Shown in pieces: positions 16,438 to 24,503 of a stretch of DNA of 64,000 nucleotides. A model generated the notes under the pieces. That model was not told where the DNA came from. It did no database searches and saw only the letters and a list, made by a program, of their open reading frames with translations. Source of the stretch: Pseudoxanthomonas sp. GM95 (GTDB taxonomy: Bacteria; Pseudomonadota; Gammaproteobacteria; Xanthomonadales; Xanthomonadaceae); contig NZ_FOAX01000001.1 of the NCBI RefSeq assembly GCF_900109775.1, forward strand, positions 992,001 to 1,056,000, in the 5' to 3' direction. Made by a program: the position numbers and the translations under genes. How positions within the stretch are numbered: the first letter of the stretch is position 1; each line of letters opens with the position of its first letter.

Positions 16438-17973
16438 ATGCCAATGGGGAAAGCCGCAATTGCTGTTGCTTTGGGGAGCGCTGTGCTGCTCCAGGGCCTC
16501 TTGTCGCCCGCATTCGCCGGGCAGGTGAGTGGCATCAACCTGGTCAACGGCGCCACCGGCACCCGCGCGGAGATCGCGCTGCAGGGCGCCGGCCAATTCA
16601 AGACCATTTCGCTGGCCGGCCCGGATCGTCTGGTGGTCGACCTGCCCGATTCCACCGCGCTGAAGCAGCTCAAGCTGCCTGCTGCGGTCGGCGTGGTGAC
16701 CGCCGTGCGCACCGGCCAGCCGGTGCCGGGGACCTTCCGCGTGGTGTTCGACCTGGCCTCGTCGGTCAAGGCGATGACCCCGCGCATGGAGGGCAGCGGC
16801 GCGCAGTCGCGGCTGGTGATCGAATGGCCGGGCGACGGCCAGCCGGTCGCCGCCAAGAGCGCACCCAATCCCGTGTCGCCGACCGTCTCCGCCGCGCAGG
16901 CCACGTCCGCGCTGACCGCCAATGCCGTGCGCCAGGCCTCGGCCACGCCCGCTGCGCCGGCGCCGGCGCAGCAGGTGCCGGCGGCCGCCGTAGTCGCCGC
17001 CACCGCGATGCCGGGCGACCTGTCACCGGCCGCGATCCTCGCCGGCCAGCCCGTGCCCGGCGCCACCGTGCCCGCGCCACAGGAGCCGCAGACCGTCTCG
17101 CCAGGCGTGACCATCGCCACCGGCAAGCCGGCACCGGTCGAACCCAAATCCGTCGTGGCGGATGGCCCGGCTAATGTGCTGCCGCAGCCGCGGCTGGCGA
17201 TGCGTGCCGGCATGCGGCCGCTGGTGATTGCCATCGACGCCGGCCACGGCGGCCAGGATTCTGGCGCGATCGGCCCGACCGGCAAGTACGAGAAGAACGT
17301 CACCCTGGCCATCGCCCGCGAGCTGGCCAGGCAGATCGACGCCACGCCCGGCCTCAAGTCCTACCTGACCCGCGATGGCGACTACTTCATCCCGCTCAAC
17401 CAGCGTGCGGTGAAGGCGCGCGCCGCGCATGCGGACATGTTCATCTCCATCCACGCCGATGCCGCGGAAAACCGCAGCGCCAGCGGTTCGTCGGTGTATG
17501 TGCTGTCGCTCAAGGGCGCCACTTCGCAGCGTGCGCGCTGGCTGGCCGACAAGGAAAACTCCTCCGACCTGGTCGGCGGTTACAAGCTGCAGACCGGCGA
17601 CAGCACGCTGTCCTCGGTCTTGATCGACCTGGCCCAGAGCGGCCACATGCGCGCCTCCGAAGATGCCGCAGGCCACGTGCTGTCGGGCCTCAAGCAGGTT
17701 GGCGACGCGCACAAGGCCAGCCTGGAAAAGGCCAACTTCGCGGTGCTGCGCACGTCGGACATGCCGGCGATGCTGGTGGAAACCGCCTTCATCTCCAACT
17801 ACACCGAAGAGAAGCAGCTCACCGATCCGTCGTTCCAGCGCAAGATCGCCGGCGCGGTGCTCGATGGCGTGGAAACCTACTTCACGCGCCAGCCGCCGCC
17901 GGGCACGCTGTTCGCCGCGCGCGCGCAGGCCGCATCGGCGGGTGGCAGCGGCACGGGCGGCGGTTCGCCGTAA
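16438..17973 (+). CDS. amiC: N-acetylmuramoyl-L-alanine amidase (AmiC type)
   Basis: Periplasmic zinc amidase that splits septal peptidoglycan during daughter-cell separation. The 511-residue precursor has a signal peptide ending near SPAFAGQ and an AMIN domain (about residues 30-125) for septal targeting. A Pro/Ala-rich linker (about 130-255) and an Amidase_3 domain follow. Zinc and catalytic residues are visible in IDAGHGGQDSGA, KYEKNVTLA, SIHADAAEN and MLVETAFISN. The linker is longer than in E. coli AmiC, which accounts for the greater length. It is preceded by a 102-bp gap that may hold its own promoter. Confidence 0.94.
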   Translation: MPMGKAAIAVALGSAVLLQGLLSPAFAGQVSGINLVNGATGTRAEIALQGAGQFKTISLAGPDRLVVDLPDSTALKQLKLPAAVGVVTAVRTGQPVPGTFRVVFDLASSVKAMTPRMEGSGAQSRLVIEWPGDGQPVAAKSAPNPVSPTVSAAQATSALTANAVRQASATPAAPAPAQQVPAAAVVAATAMPGDLSPAAILAGQPVPGATVPAPQEPQTVSPGVTIATGKPAPVEPKSVVADGPANVLPQPRLAMRAGMRPLVIAIDAGHGGQDSGAIGPTGKYEKNVTLAIARELARQIDATPGLKSYLTRDGDYFIPLNQRAVKARAAHADMFISIHADAAENRSASGSSVYVLSLKGATSQRARWLADKENSSDLVGGYKLQTGDSTLSSVLIDLAQSGHMRASEDAAGHVLSGLKQVGDAHKASLEKANFAVLRTSDMPAMLVETAFISNYTEEKQLTDPSFQRKIAGAVLDGVETYFTRQPPPGTLFAARAQAASAGGSGTGGGSP

Positions 17974-18042
17974 GTCCCGGCCGACGCGTCGGCTATCATC
18001 AGGGCTGGTTTTGACCCTGCGCGCCTGCCGCGCGAACTGCCC

Positions 18043-19872
18043 GTGCCGATCCGCCAACTCCCCGATACCCTCATCAACCAGATTGCCGCCGGCGAAGTGG
18101 TCGAACGCCCTGCGTCCGTGGTCAAGGAGCTGGTCGAAAACGCGCTGGACGCCGGTGCGCTGCGCGTGGATATCGATCTGGAAGAAGGCGGCATCCGCCT
18201 GATCCGCATCCGCGACGACGGTGGCGGTATCGCGCCGGAAGAGCTGCCGCTGGCGGTTTCGCGGCATGCCACCAGCAAGATCGCTTCGCTGGACGATCTG
18301 GAGACCGTGGCGACGCTGGGGTTTCGTGGCGAAGCGCTGCCGTCGATCGCCTCGGTCAGCCGGTTTTCGCTGAGCTCGCGCCGCGCGCATGACGAACACG
18401 GTTCGACCCTGCAGGTGGACGGCGGCCGCGTTGGCGAGGTTACCCCGCGCCAGCATGCGCAGGGCACCACGGTGGAAGTGCGTGAGCTGTTCTACAACGT
18501 GCCGGCGCGGCGCAAGTTCCTGCGCGCCGAGCGCACCGAGCTGAGCCATATCGAAGAGTGGCTGCGTTCGCTGGCGCTGGCGCGCCCGGACGTGGAGCTG
18601 CGCGTATCGCACAACGGTCGCGCGTCGCGCCGTTACAAGGGCGGTGGTGAGATCGAGCCGACCCTGCGCCTGCATGAAACGCTGGGCGAGGAATTCGCTT
18701 CGCATGCGCTGCGCGTGGAGCACAGCGGCGCCGGCCTGCGCCTGCATGGCTGGATCGCGCAGCCGGCGTATTCGCGCGCCAGCGCCGACCAGCAGTACGT
18801 GTACGTCAACGGGCGTTCGGTGCGTGATCGCAACATCGCCCACGCGGTGAAGATGGCTTACCAGGATGTGATGTACCACGGCCGCCAGCCGGCCTACGTG
18901 CTGTTCCTGGAACTGGACCCGGCGCGCGTGGACGTCAACGTGCATCCGGCCAAGCACGAGGTGCGCTTCCGCGAGTCGCGCATGATCCACGACTTCGTTT
19001 ACCGCACGCTGCAGGAAGCCTTGGCCGGCACGCGCGCTGGCGTCGCCGGTGGCGTGGAAGGCGAAGCGCCCGTGCAGTCGATGCCGTTCGCACAGGCCGC
19101 TTACGGTATGCCTGCGCCTTCGACGATGCCGCAGCACCTGCAGTGGACCGGGTCGCAGCAGTCGCCGCTGGGACTGCGCGTGGCCGATGCGCCCAGTGCC
19201 TACGCCGCGCTGTATGCCGGCGCGCCGACGCGTTCGGCCGAGCCCGCACCGGCGATGCCGATGCCGGCCAACGATGCCGAAGGCGGCATCCCGCCGCTGG
19301 GTTACGCGGTGGCGCAGCTGCACGGCATCTACATCCTGGCCGAGAACGCGCAGGGCCTGATCGTGGTCGACATGCATGCCGCGCACGAGCGCATTGGTTA
19401 CGAACGCCTGAAGACCGCGCATGACGGCATCGGCCTGACCGCGCAGCCGCTGCTGGTGCCGATGACGCTGGCCGTGGCCGAGCGCGAAGCCGACGTGGCC
19501 GAGCGCGAAGCGACCACGCTGACCGACCTGGGCTTCGACGTCACCCGCAGCGGCCCGCAGAGTCTGAGCGTGCGCAGCGTGCCCGCGTTGCTGGCCCATG
19601 CCGAACCCGGCGCATTGCTGCGCGACGTACTGGCTGACCTGCGCGAACACGGCCAGACCCGCCGCGTCTCGGCGGCGCGCGACGAGCTTTTGTCCACGAT
19701 GGCCTGCCACGGCGCAGTGCGCGCCAATCGCCGCCTCACGCTGCCCGAAATGAATGCCCTGCTGCGTGACATGGAAATCACCGAGCGCTCGGGGCAGTGC
19801 AATCATGGCCGCCCGACCTGGGCGCACTTCGGCCTGGCCGAGATCGACAAGTGGTTTCTACGGGGACGCTGA
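18043..19872 (+). CDS. mutL: DNA mismatch repair protein MutL
   Basis: Mismatch-repair coordinator of 609 residues starting at a GTG ([21 protein letters not shown]). GHKL ATPase motifs are clear: [21 protein letters not shown] and [11 protein letters not shown] variable Ala/Pro-rich linker spans about residues 330-415. The C-terminal dimerisation domain carries [12 protein letters not shown], the metal-binding endonuclease motif with Met in place of Gln, which suggests a nicking MutL of MutH-lacking bacteria. It overlaps the next gene by one base (TGATG). Confidence 0.96.
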   Translation: MPIRQLPDTLINQIAAGEVVERPASVVKELVENALDAGALRVDIDLEEGGIRLIRIRDDGGGIAPEELPLAVSRHATSKIASLDDLETVATLGFRGEALPSIASVSRFSLSSRRAHDEHGSTLQVDGGRVGEVTPRQHAQGTTVEVRELFYNVPARRKFLRAERTELSHIEEWLRSLALARPDVELRVSHNGRASRRYKGGGEIEPTLRLHETLGEEFASHALRVEHSGAGLRLHGWIAQPAYSRASADQQYVYVNGRSVRDRNIAHAVKMAYQDVMYHGRQPAYVLFLELDPARVDVNVHPAKHEVRFRESRMIHDFVYRTLQEALAGTRAGVAGGVEGEAPVQSMPFAQAAYGMPAPSTMPQHLQWTGSQQSPLGLRVADAPSAYAALYAGAPTRSAEPAPAMPMPANDAEGGIPPLGYAVAQLHGIYILAENAQGLIVVDMHAAHERIGYERLKTAHDGIGLTAQPLLVPMTLAVAEREADVAEREATTLTDLGFDVTRSGPQSLSVRSVPALLAHAEPGALLRDVLADLREHGQTRRVSAARDELLSTMACHGAVRANRRLTLPEMNALLRDMEITERSGQCNHGRPTWAHFGLAEIDKWFLRGR

Positions 19873-20813
19873 TGACACGCACGACGCGGCTGTGCTGGAT
19901 GGGGATGCTGCTGGTGGCACTGGCCGGCTGTGGCGAGAAGCCCGCTGCGCCAGTGGAAAAGGGCATCACCTCGGATGTGAACTTCCTGGCCGACAACGCC
20001 ATCTGGCAGACCGAGCGCCGCAGCGCGCTGCTTGCGCCCGATGGCTGGACCAGCCTGGTGGGCCTGCATTGGCTCACGCTCAAGGCGCACTACATCGGCA
20101 GCGGCGACGGCAGTGGCATCAAGCTGGAGGTCGGGCCGCCCAAGCTGGGCCTGGTGCAGCAGGACGGCGACAAGGTGTTCTTCACCCCCGAGCGCGGCGT
20201 GGCGATGACCGCCGACGGCAAGCCGTTGACCAGGCGCATCGAGCTGGTCTACGCGCCGAACGGCCCGGCCACGGTGATCGGCTTCGACGATGGCGCCGAC
20301 CAGGTGACGCTGATCCGCCGCGGCCCGCGCTTCGGCCTGCGCATCAAGAGCGCCAACGCGCCGGCGCGGGTGCAGTTCACCCAGCTCGATTACTGGCAGC
20401 CCGAACCGGGCTGGCGCATCGAAGGCAAGTTCACGCCCAGCCCCGCCGGGACCACGCTGTCGTTCGTGGATATGGTCGGCAACACCATCGCCGCGCCCAG
20501 TCCGGGCGTGGTCGAGTTCCAGCACGATGGCAAGCCTTATCGGTTGACCGCGATGGAAGGCGATGACGGCGGTCTGTTCTTCGTCATGGCCGACCGGACC
20601 AGCGGGCATGGCTCGTATCCGGCCGGGCGCTTCCTGGACGTGGCCAAGCCGGATGCGTCGGGCAAGGTGGTGCTGGATTTCAACCACGCCTACAACCCGC
20701 CGTGCGTGTTCACCCGCTTTGCGACGTGTCCTTTGCCGCCTGCGGAAAACCGTCTGGACCTGCTGGTCGATGCAGGCGAGAAGATGTACACCGGGCCGGT
20801 AGGCTCGCATTAG
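19872..20813 (+). CDS. DUF1684 family lipoprotein
   Basis: Secreted lipoprotein of 313 residues whose signal peptide ends in the lipobox LAGC (cysteine near residue 18). The body shows the hallmarks of the DUF1684 family: RRSALLAPDGWTSLVGLHWL near the start and, at the end, LDFNHAYNPPCVFTRFATCP followed by PLPPAENRLDL. Function is not established for the family. The ATG overlaps the mutL stop (TGATG), so it is translated from the mutL message although no functional link is known. Confidence 0.85.
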   Translation: MTRTTRLCWMGMLLVALAGCGEKPAAPVEKGITSDVNFLADNAIWQTERRSALLAPDGWTSLVGLHWLTLKAHYIGSGDGSGIKLEVGPPKLGLVQQDGDKVFFTPERGVAMTADGKPLTRRIELVYAPNGPATVIGFDDGADQVTLIRRGPRFGLRIKSANAPARVQFTQLDYWQPEPGWRIEGKFTPSPAGTTLSFVDMVGNTIAAPSPGVVEFQHDGKPYRLTAMEGDDGGLFFVMADRTSGHGSYPAGRFLDVAKPDASGKVVLDFNHAYNPPCVFTRFATCPLPPAENRLDLLVDAGEKMYTGPVGSH

Positions 20814-20835
20814 TTTTCAACGAGGCGGTTGCGGC

Positions 20836-21759
20836 ATGTTCCTGCGTTGCGTGGTGTTGATCGGACTGTGGTGCGGCGTGGTGGCCGCGTCTGTTGCGGC
20901 GCCGGCCGCGACGCCGCCCGTGCCGCTGCTGTGGAAGGTCACCCAGGGCCAGCACACGCTGTACCTGCTGGGCTCGTTCCACCTGCTCAAGCCGCAGGAC
21001 TATCCGCTGTCGCCGGAGGTGGACGCCGCCTTCGCCGATGCAGAGCAGCTGGTGCTGGAACTTTCCGGTGACGAGCTGAGTTCGCCGGCGTTAGGCCAGG
21101 CGATGCTCGCCGCCGCGCAGCTGCCCGCGGGCGACTCGCTGCAGCAGCAGCTCAAGCCGGCGACGTGGAACGCGCTGAAGGCGTACGCGCAGGCCAACAA
21201 CCTGCCGCTGGAATCGCTGCAGCACCTGGAGCCTTGGCTGGTGGCCACCTCGATCAGCGTGCAGGAGATGACCCGTCAGGGCCTGGATCCGCAGCTCGGC
21301 CTGGACCTGCATTTCATCAACCTGGCCAAGCAGGCCGGCAAGCCGGTGAGCGGGCTGGAGCGTGGCCAGCAGCAGATCGACATGCTCGACGGCATGTCGC
21401 CGACTGAGCAGGAGCAGTACCTGGCCGAAACCCTCGATGACGCCGGCAACACCGGCGCCAGCGAGACCGAGCGCCTGCACAGCGCCTGGCGCGCAGGCGA
21501 CGTGCCCACGCTGCGCGACGGTCTGGCCGCCGACATGAAGCGCGAGTACCCCGCGCTCTACCAGCGCATCAACGTCCAGCGCAACGACGCCTGGCTGCCC
21601 AAACTCGAAGCCCGCCTGCGCGGCCCAGGCGATGACGACACCCTGGTCGTCGTCGGCGCCCTGCACCTGCTGGGCAGCGATGGCGTAGTCGAGAAACTGC
21701 GCGCCAAAGGCTACGACGTGCAGCGCATCTGCGCTGCGTGCAAGCAGGAGTCGCTTTGA
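20836..21759 (+). CDS. TraB/GumN family protein
   Basis: Exported protein of 307 residues, signal peptide about 1-22 (ending ASVAAPA). The TraB/GumN fold is shown by the N-terminal LWKVTQGQHTLYLLGSFHLL and the C-terminal VVVGALHLLGSDGVVEKLRAKGYDV. These contain the paired GxxH-type motifs proposed to bind metal in Tiki-like proteases. GumN was named from the xanthan cluster of Xanthomonas, but no gum gene is nearby here. It starts 22 bp after the DUF1684 gene and its stop overlaps the start of the sulfotransferase. Confidence 0.88.
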   Translation: MFLRCVVLIGLWCGVVAASVAAPAATPPVPLLWKVTQGQHTLYLLGSFHLLKPQDYPLSPEVDAAFADAEQLVLELSGDELSSPALGQAMLAAAQLPAGDSLQQQLKPATWNALKAYAQANNLPLESLQHLEPWLVATSISVQEMTRQGLDPQLGLDLHFINLAKQAGKPVSGLERGQQQIDMLDGMSPTEQEQYLAETLDDAGNTGASETERLHSAWRAGDVPTLRDGLAADMKREYPALYQRINVQRNDAWLPKLEARLRGPGDDDTLVVVGALHLLGSDGVVEKLRAKGYDVQRICAACKQESL

Positions 21760-23354
21760 TGTCTGATGTGAGATCCGAAGCGGCGCTGCGCAGTCGGTAT
21801 GCAGAAGCTGTTGACGCACTTAATCGTCGCAATTGGGGCGCGGCTAAGCGACTCGCCGAATCCCTGCTTTCCCAGGCGCCCAGTCACGGAGGCGTTCACT
21901 TCATTCTGGGCATGGCGACCATGGAGCTGCGCGAAATAAAGACGGCGTTCGGGCACCTGATGCAGGCGACGAAGCTCAGTCCATCCAGGTCCGATTACGC
22001 TGCGCAATTCGCACGCATCCTGTTTGAATGCAGGATGCAACCGCAAGCGATTGCGGAGGCGGAACGTTCGCTCTCGCTCGGCAACCATGATCCGATGACA
22101 CTCAACGTGTTGGCGGTGCTGTTCACGCGCGCCAACGCACACGCCCAGGCTGCAACGGCCTTTGAGCTTGCCGTCAAACAACTGCCCGCCGAGGCAGGGC
22201 TGCGTCTGAATCTCGCCACCTCACTGCTGGCAATCGGAGAGATCAAGGCGGCGATCTCGGAGTGCGAGCATGCACTGTCGATCAATCCAAAGCTGTGGCG
22301 TGCGCATCTGGTGCTCGCGCAACTCTCCAAGCAGGAAGCAGAAGAGAATCACGTCGAACGGCTCAGGACGCTTCTGGAAGTTCATTCCGCAGATCCGGAG
22401 GCTGCGCTGTATCTGAACCTGGCGCTCGAGAAAGAACTCGATGATCTGCGGCAATACCAGCCTGCCCTGACACATTTGATTGCGGGCAAGCGCGCATGGC
22501 GCAAACGGATGGATTTCTCGCAGGAGCCGGACGCGCAGATCTTCGATTCGATCATTCGCGCCTGCGGGCCGTTGCCTGAAAAGATCGTGGGAGCATCCAC
22601 TGCGGAGCCGATCTTTATCTTTGGCATGCCGCGCAGCGGCACCACGCTGGTTGAGCGGATTGTTTCATCGCATTCGGCAGTGCATTCGGCTGGTGAACTG
22701 CAAGCGTTCCCGGTGATGTACAAGCGCGCCGTTGGAGTTCCTTCGCGTCTCGCGATTGACACGCCGATGCTTGGAGCAATGGGGCGGGTGGATTGGACGG
22801 CACTGGGCGAGGCCTATCTCGAGAACACGCGACCACTGACAGGTCATACCCCGCATTTCATCGATAAGCTTCCCCACAACTTCATGTTCGCGGGGCTGAT
22901 TGCACGCGCCCTTCCGAATGCCAAGATGATCTGCCTCAGGCGCGATGCGACCGATACGTGCATCGCGAATTTCAGGCAGTTGTTCGCACTCAACTCGCCC
23001 AATTATAACTATTGCTTCGATCTGCTCGACACCGGCCGCTATTGGCTCCTGTTCGACAGGCTGATGCAGCACTTTCAGAGCGTGATGCCAGGTCGGATCC
23101 TCGAAGTGCGCTATGAGGACGTGGTCAACGATCAGGAGGGTCAGACCCGACGCTTGCTCGAACACTGCGGCTTACCGTGGGAAGACGCTTGCCTGCAGTT
23201 CGAGAAAAACGCGGCGCCGGTATCCACTGCCAGTGCGGTGCAGGTGCGCTCGAAGATTTATCGCAGCTCTCTGCAGCGCTGGAAGCGCTATGGGCCGATG
23301 GTCGACGATTTGCGTGCGCTGCTCGCCGAAGGTGGCGCCAGAATCGGAGATTGA
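21759..23354 (+). CDS. TPR-repeat sulfotransferase family protein
   Basis: Protein of 531 residues. The N-terminal part (about 1-230) consists of tetratricopeptide repeats (for example LGMATMELREIKTAFGHLMQA and ECEHALSINPKLWRAHLVLA). The C-terminal half is a PAPS-dependent sulfotransferase domain with the 5'-phosphosulfate loop FGMPRSGTTLVERI near residue 288, HFIDKLPHNFMFAGLI, and a 3'-phosphate region CLRRDATDTCIANFRQ. No signal peptide was seen. Acceptor unknown: related proteins sulfate polysaccharides, peptides or lipids. The ATG at 21759 overlaps the GumN stop (TGATG). By eye the codons are less GC-rich than in neighbours, hinting at acquisition. It converges on rsxB. Confidence 0.88.
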   Translation: MSDVRSEAALRSRYAEAVDALNRRNWGAAKRLAESLLSQAPSHGGVHFILGMATMELREIKTAFGHLMQATKLSPSRSDYAAQFARILFECRMQPQAIAEAERSLSLGNHDPMTLNVLAVLFTRANAHAQAATAFELAVKQLPAEAGLRLNLATSLLAIGEIKAAISECEHALSINPKLWRAHLVLAQLSKQEAEENHVERLRTLLEVHSADPEAALYLNLALEKELDDLRQYQPALTHLIAGKRAWRKRMDFSQEPDAQIFDSIIRACGPLPEKIVGASTAEPIFIFGMPRSGTTLVERIVSSHSAVHSAGELQAFPVMYKRAVGVPSRLAIDTPMLGAMGRVDWTALGEAYLENTRPLTGHTPHFIDKLPHNFMFAGLIARALPNAKMICLRRDATDTCIANFRQLFALNSPNYNYCFDLLDTGRYWLLFDRLMQHFQSVMPGRILEVRYEDVVNDQEGQTRRLLEHCGLPWEDACLQFEKNAAPVSTASAVQVRSKIYRSSLQRWKRYGPMVDDLRALLAEGGARIGD

Positions 23355-23364
23355 AGTTTCGACT

Positions 23365-23790
23365 TCAGATGTCCTTACCAGCCGGCAGCATCACGATGCA
23401 GTCCACCGGGCAGGGGGGGATGCACAGGCCGCAGCCGGTGCAGAGGTCTTCCAGCACGGTGTGCATGAACTTGGCACCGCCGATGATGGCGTCGACGGGG
23501 CAGGCCTGGATGCATTTGGTGCAGCCGATGCAGTCGGCTTCGACGATCAAAGCGACTTCCGGCGATAGGTGCGTGCCGCGGCTGCGGTCGTAAGGCTGCG
23601 GCGCGATGTTCAGTACGTTTGCAAGCGCGCGTGCGCCGCTGTCGCCGCCGGGCGGGCAGCGCTCGACGCCGGCGTCTCCGCGCGCCATCGCTTCGGCATA
23701 CGGGCGGCAGCCGTCAAAGCCGCATTGTCCGCATTGGGTTTGCGGCAGCAGGCGGTCGAGGCGTTCGGCGAGGGCGGATGAATCGGTCAT
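23365..23790 (-). CDS. rsxB: RsxB/RnfB-type iron-sulfur protein
   Basis: Electron-transfer protein of 141 residues. An N-terminal Fe-S domain holds C20, C23, C28 and C45 (QCGQCGFDGC, RCPPGG). Two ferredoxin [4Fe-4S] motifs follow (DCIGCTKCIQACPVD and LCTGCGLCIPPCPVD). The N-terminal membrane anchor of true RnfB is missing: the protein begins directly with a short helix and the Fe-S domain. No other rnf/rsx gene is in the window, so it may be a soluble ferredoxin-like partner rather than a pump subunit. Confidence 0.85.
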   Translation of the reverse strand: MTDSSALAERLDRLLPQTQCGQCGFDGCRPYAEAMARGDAGVERCPPGGDSGARALANVLNIAPQPYDRSRGTHLSPEVALIVEADCIGCTKCIQACPVDAIIGGAKFMHTVLEDLCTGCGLCIPPCPVDCIVMLPAGKDI

Positions 23791-23830
23791 GCGTGGCGAG
23801 GGCTGCGCGGAAGGTTCAATACGAAAGGAG

Positions 23831-24427
23831 TCAGGTCAACAGGCGGCCGCGATACCAGCGCTCATGCGCCAGGGCGAGCATGGCCTTGTCCTCGCCACTG
23901 TCGCCGTAAGCGTGGATGCGGCGGTAGCGGGCGATATCGTACTGCGCGCGGATGCGCTGCACCTTGTGCCGGCCGAGATCGCCGCCAGCGTAGCGGCCGG
24001 TGCAGACGCCATCGCGGTGTTCGGGCTGGTTGCAGATCATCGCCACGCCAAGTGAGGCGCACCAGGGTTGCAGGTATGCATCCAGCGAGGCCGACACCAC
24101 TACCACGGTATCGCCGCGCTGTTGGTGCCAGTCCAACTGCTCGCGCATGCGCGGCCGCAACAGCGTTGGTAGCACCTCATGCGCATAGCGCTGGCCTGCG
24201 GCGCGGATCTCCGCGTGGGCGCGTCCGCTGAAGCCGTTCCGCGTCACGCGTGCACGAATCGCTTCGGCCGAGATCAATCTCGTGCGATAGGCCAGCAGCC
24301 ATGGCGCGACATTCCATTTCGCCCGCGCCAGCTGCTCAGGCGTGGCGATGCTGCGCAGGAAGTCCGCATAGCTGTCGCGCGTGGTGAGGGTGTGGTCGAA
24401 GTCGAAGAGCGCCAGGTCCATGGGCAT
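23831..24427 (-). CDS. HAD-IB family phosphatase
   Basis: Cytoplasmic haloacid-dehalogenase-superfamily hydrolase of 196-198 residues (start MPMD at 24427 or MD at 24421). Motif I is ALFDFDHTLTTRDSYADFL, motif II lies in TVVVVSASLDAYL, and motif IV is AYGDSGEDKAML. The helical cap between motifs I and II and the SerB-like arrangement place it in subfamily IB (phosphoserine phosphatase-like). Substrate not determined. It lies downstream of metG but beyond that gene's terminator, and upstream of rsxB with a 40-bp gap. Confidence 0.88.
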   Translation of the reverse strand: MPMDLALFDFDHTLTTRDSYADFLRSIATPEQLARAKWNVAPWLLAYRTRLISAEAIRARVTRNGFSGRAHAEIRAAGQRYAHEVLPTLLRPRMREQLDWHQQRGDTVVVVSASLDAYLQPWCASLGVAMICNQPEHRDGVCTGRYAGGDLGRHKVQRIRAQYDIARYRRIHAYGDSGEDKAMLALAHERWYRGRLLT

Positions 24428-24451
24428 CCAGTCTGGATCGCGAAAACGAAA

Positions 24452-24479
24452 ACGGCGCGCCAATTCAAAGGCGCGCCGT
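24452..24479 (-). terminator. intrinsic terminator after metG
   Basis: Stem ACGGCGCGCC (24452-24461) and GGCGCGCCGT (24470-24479). On the minus strand it is followed by TTTTCGTTTTCG, starting about 25 bp after the metG stop. Confidence 0.82.
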
Positions 24480-24503
24480 CTTGCGCAACCGCGATCGCTG
24501 CAA

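Noticed and set aside
17023-19827. 934-codon minus-strand open frame opposite amiC and mutL
   Set aside because: Same composition artefact; both underlying plus-strand genes are complete with all motifs.
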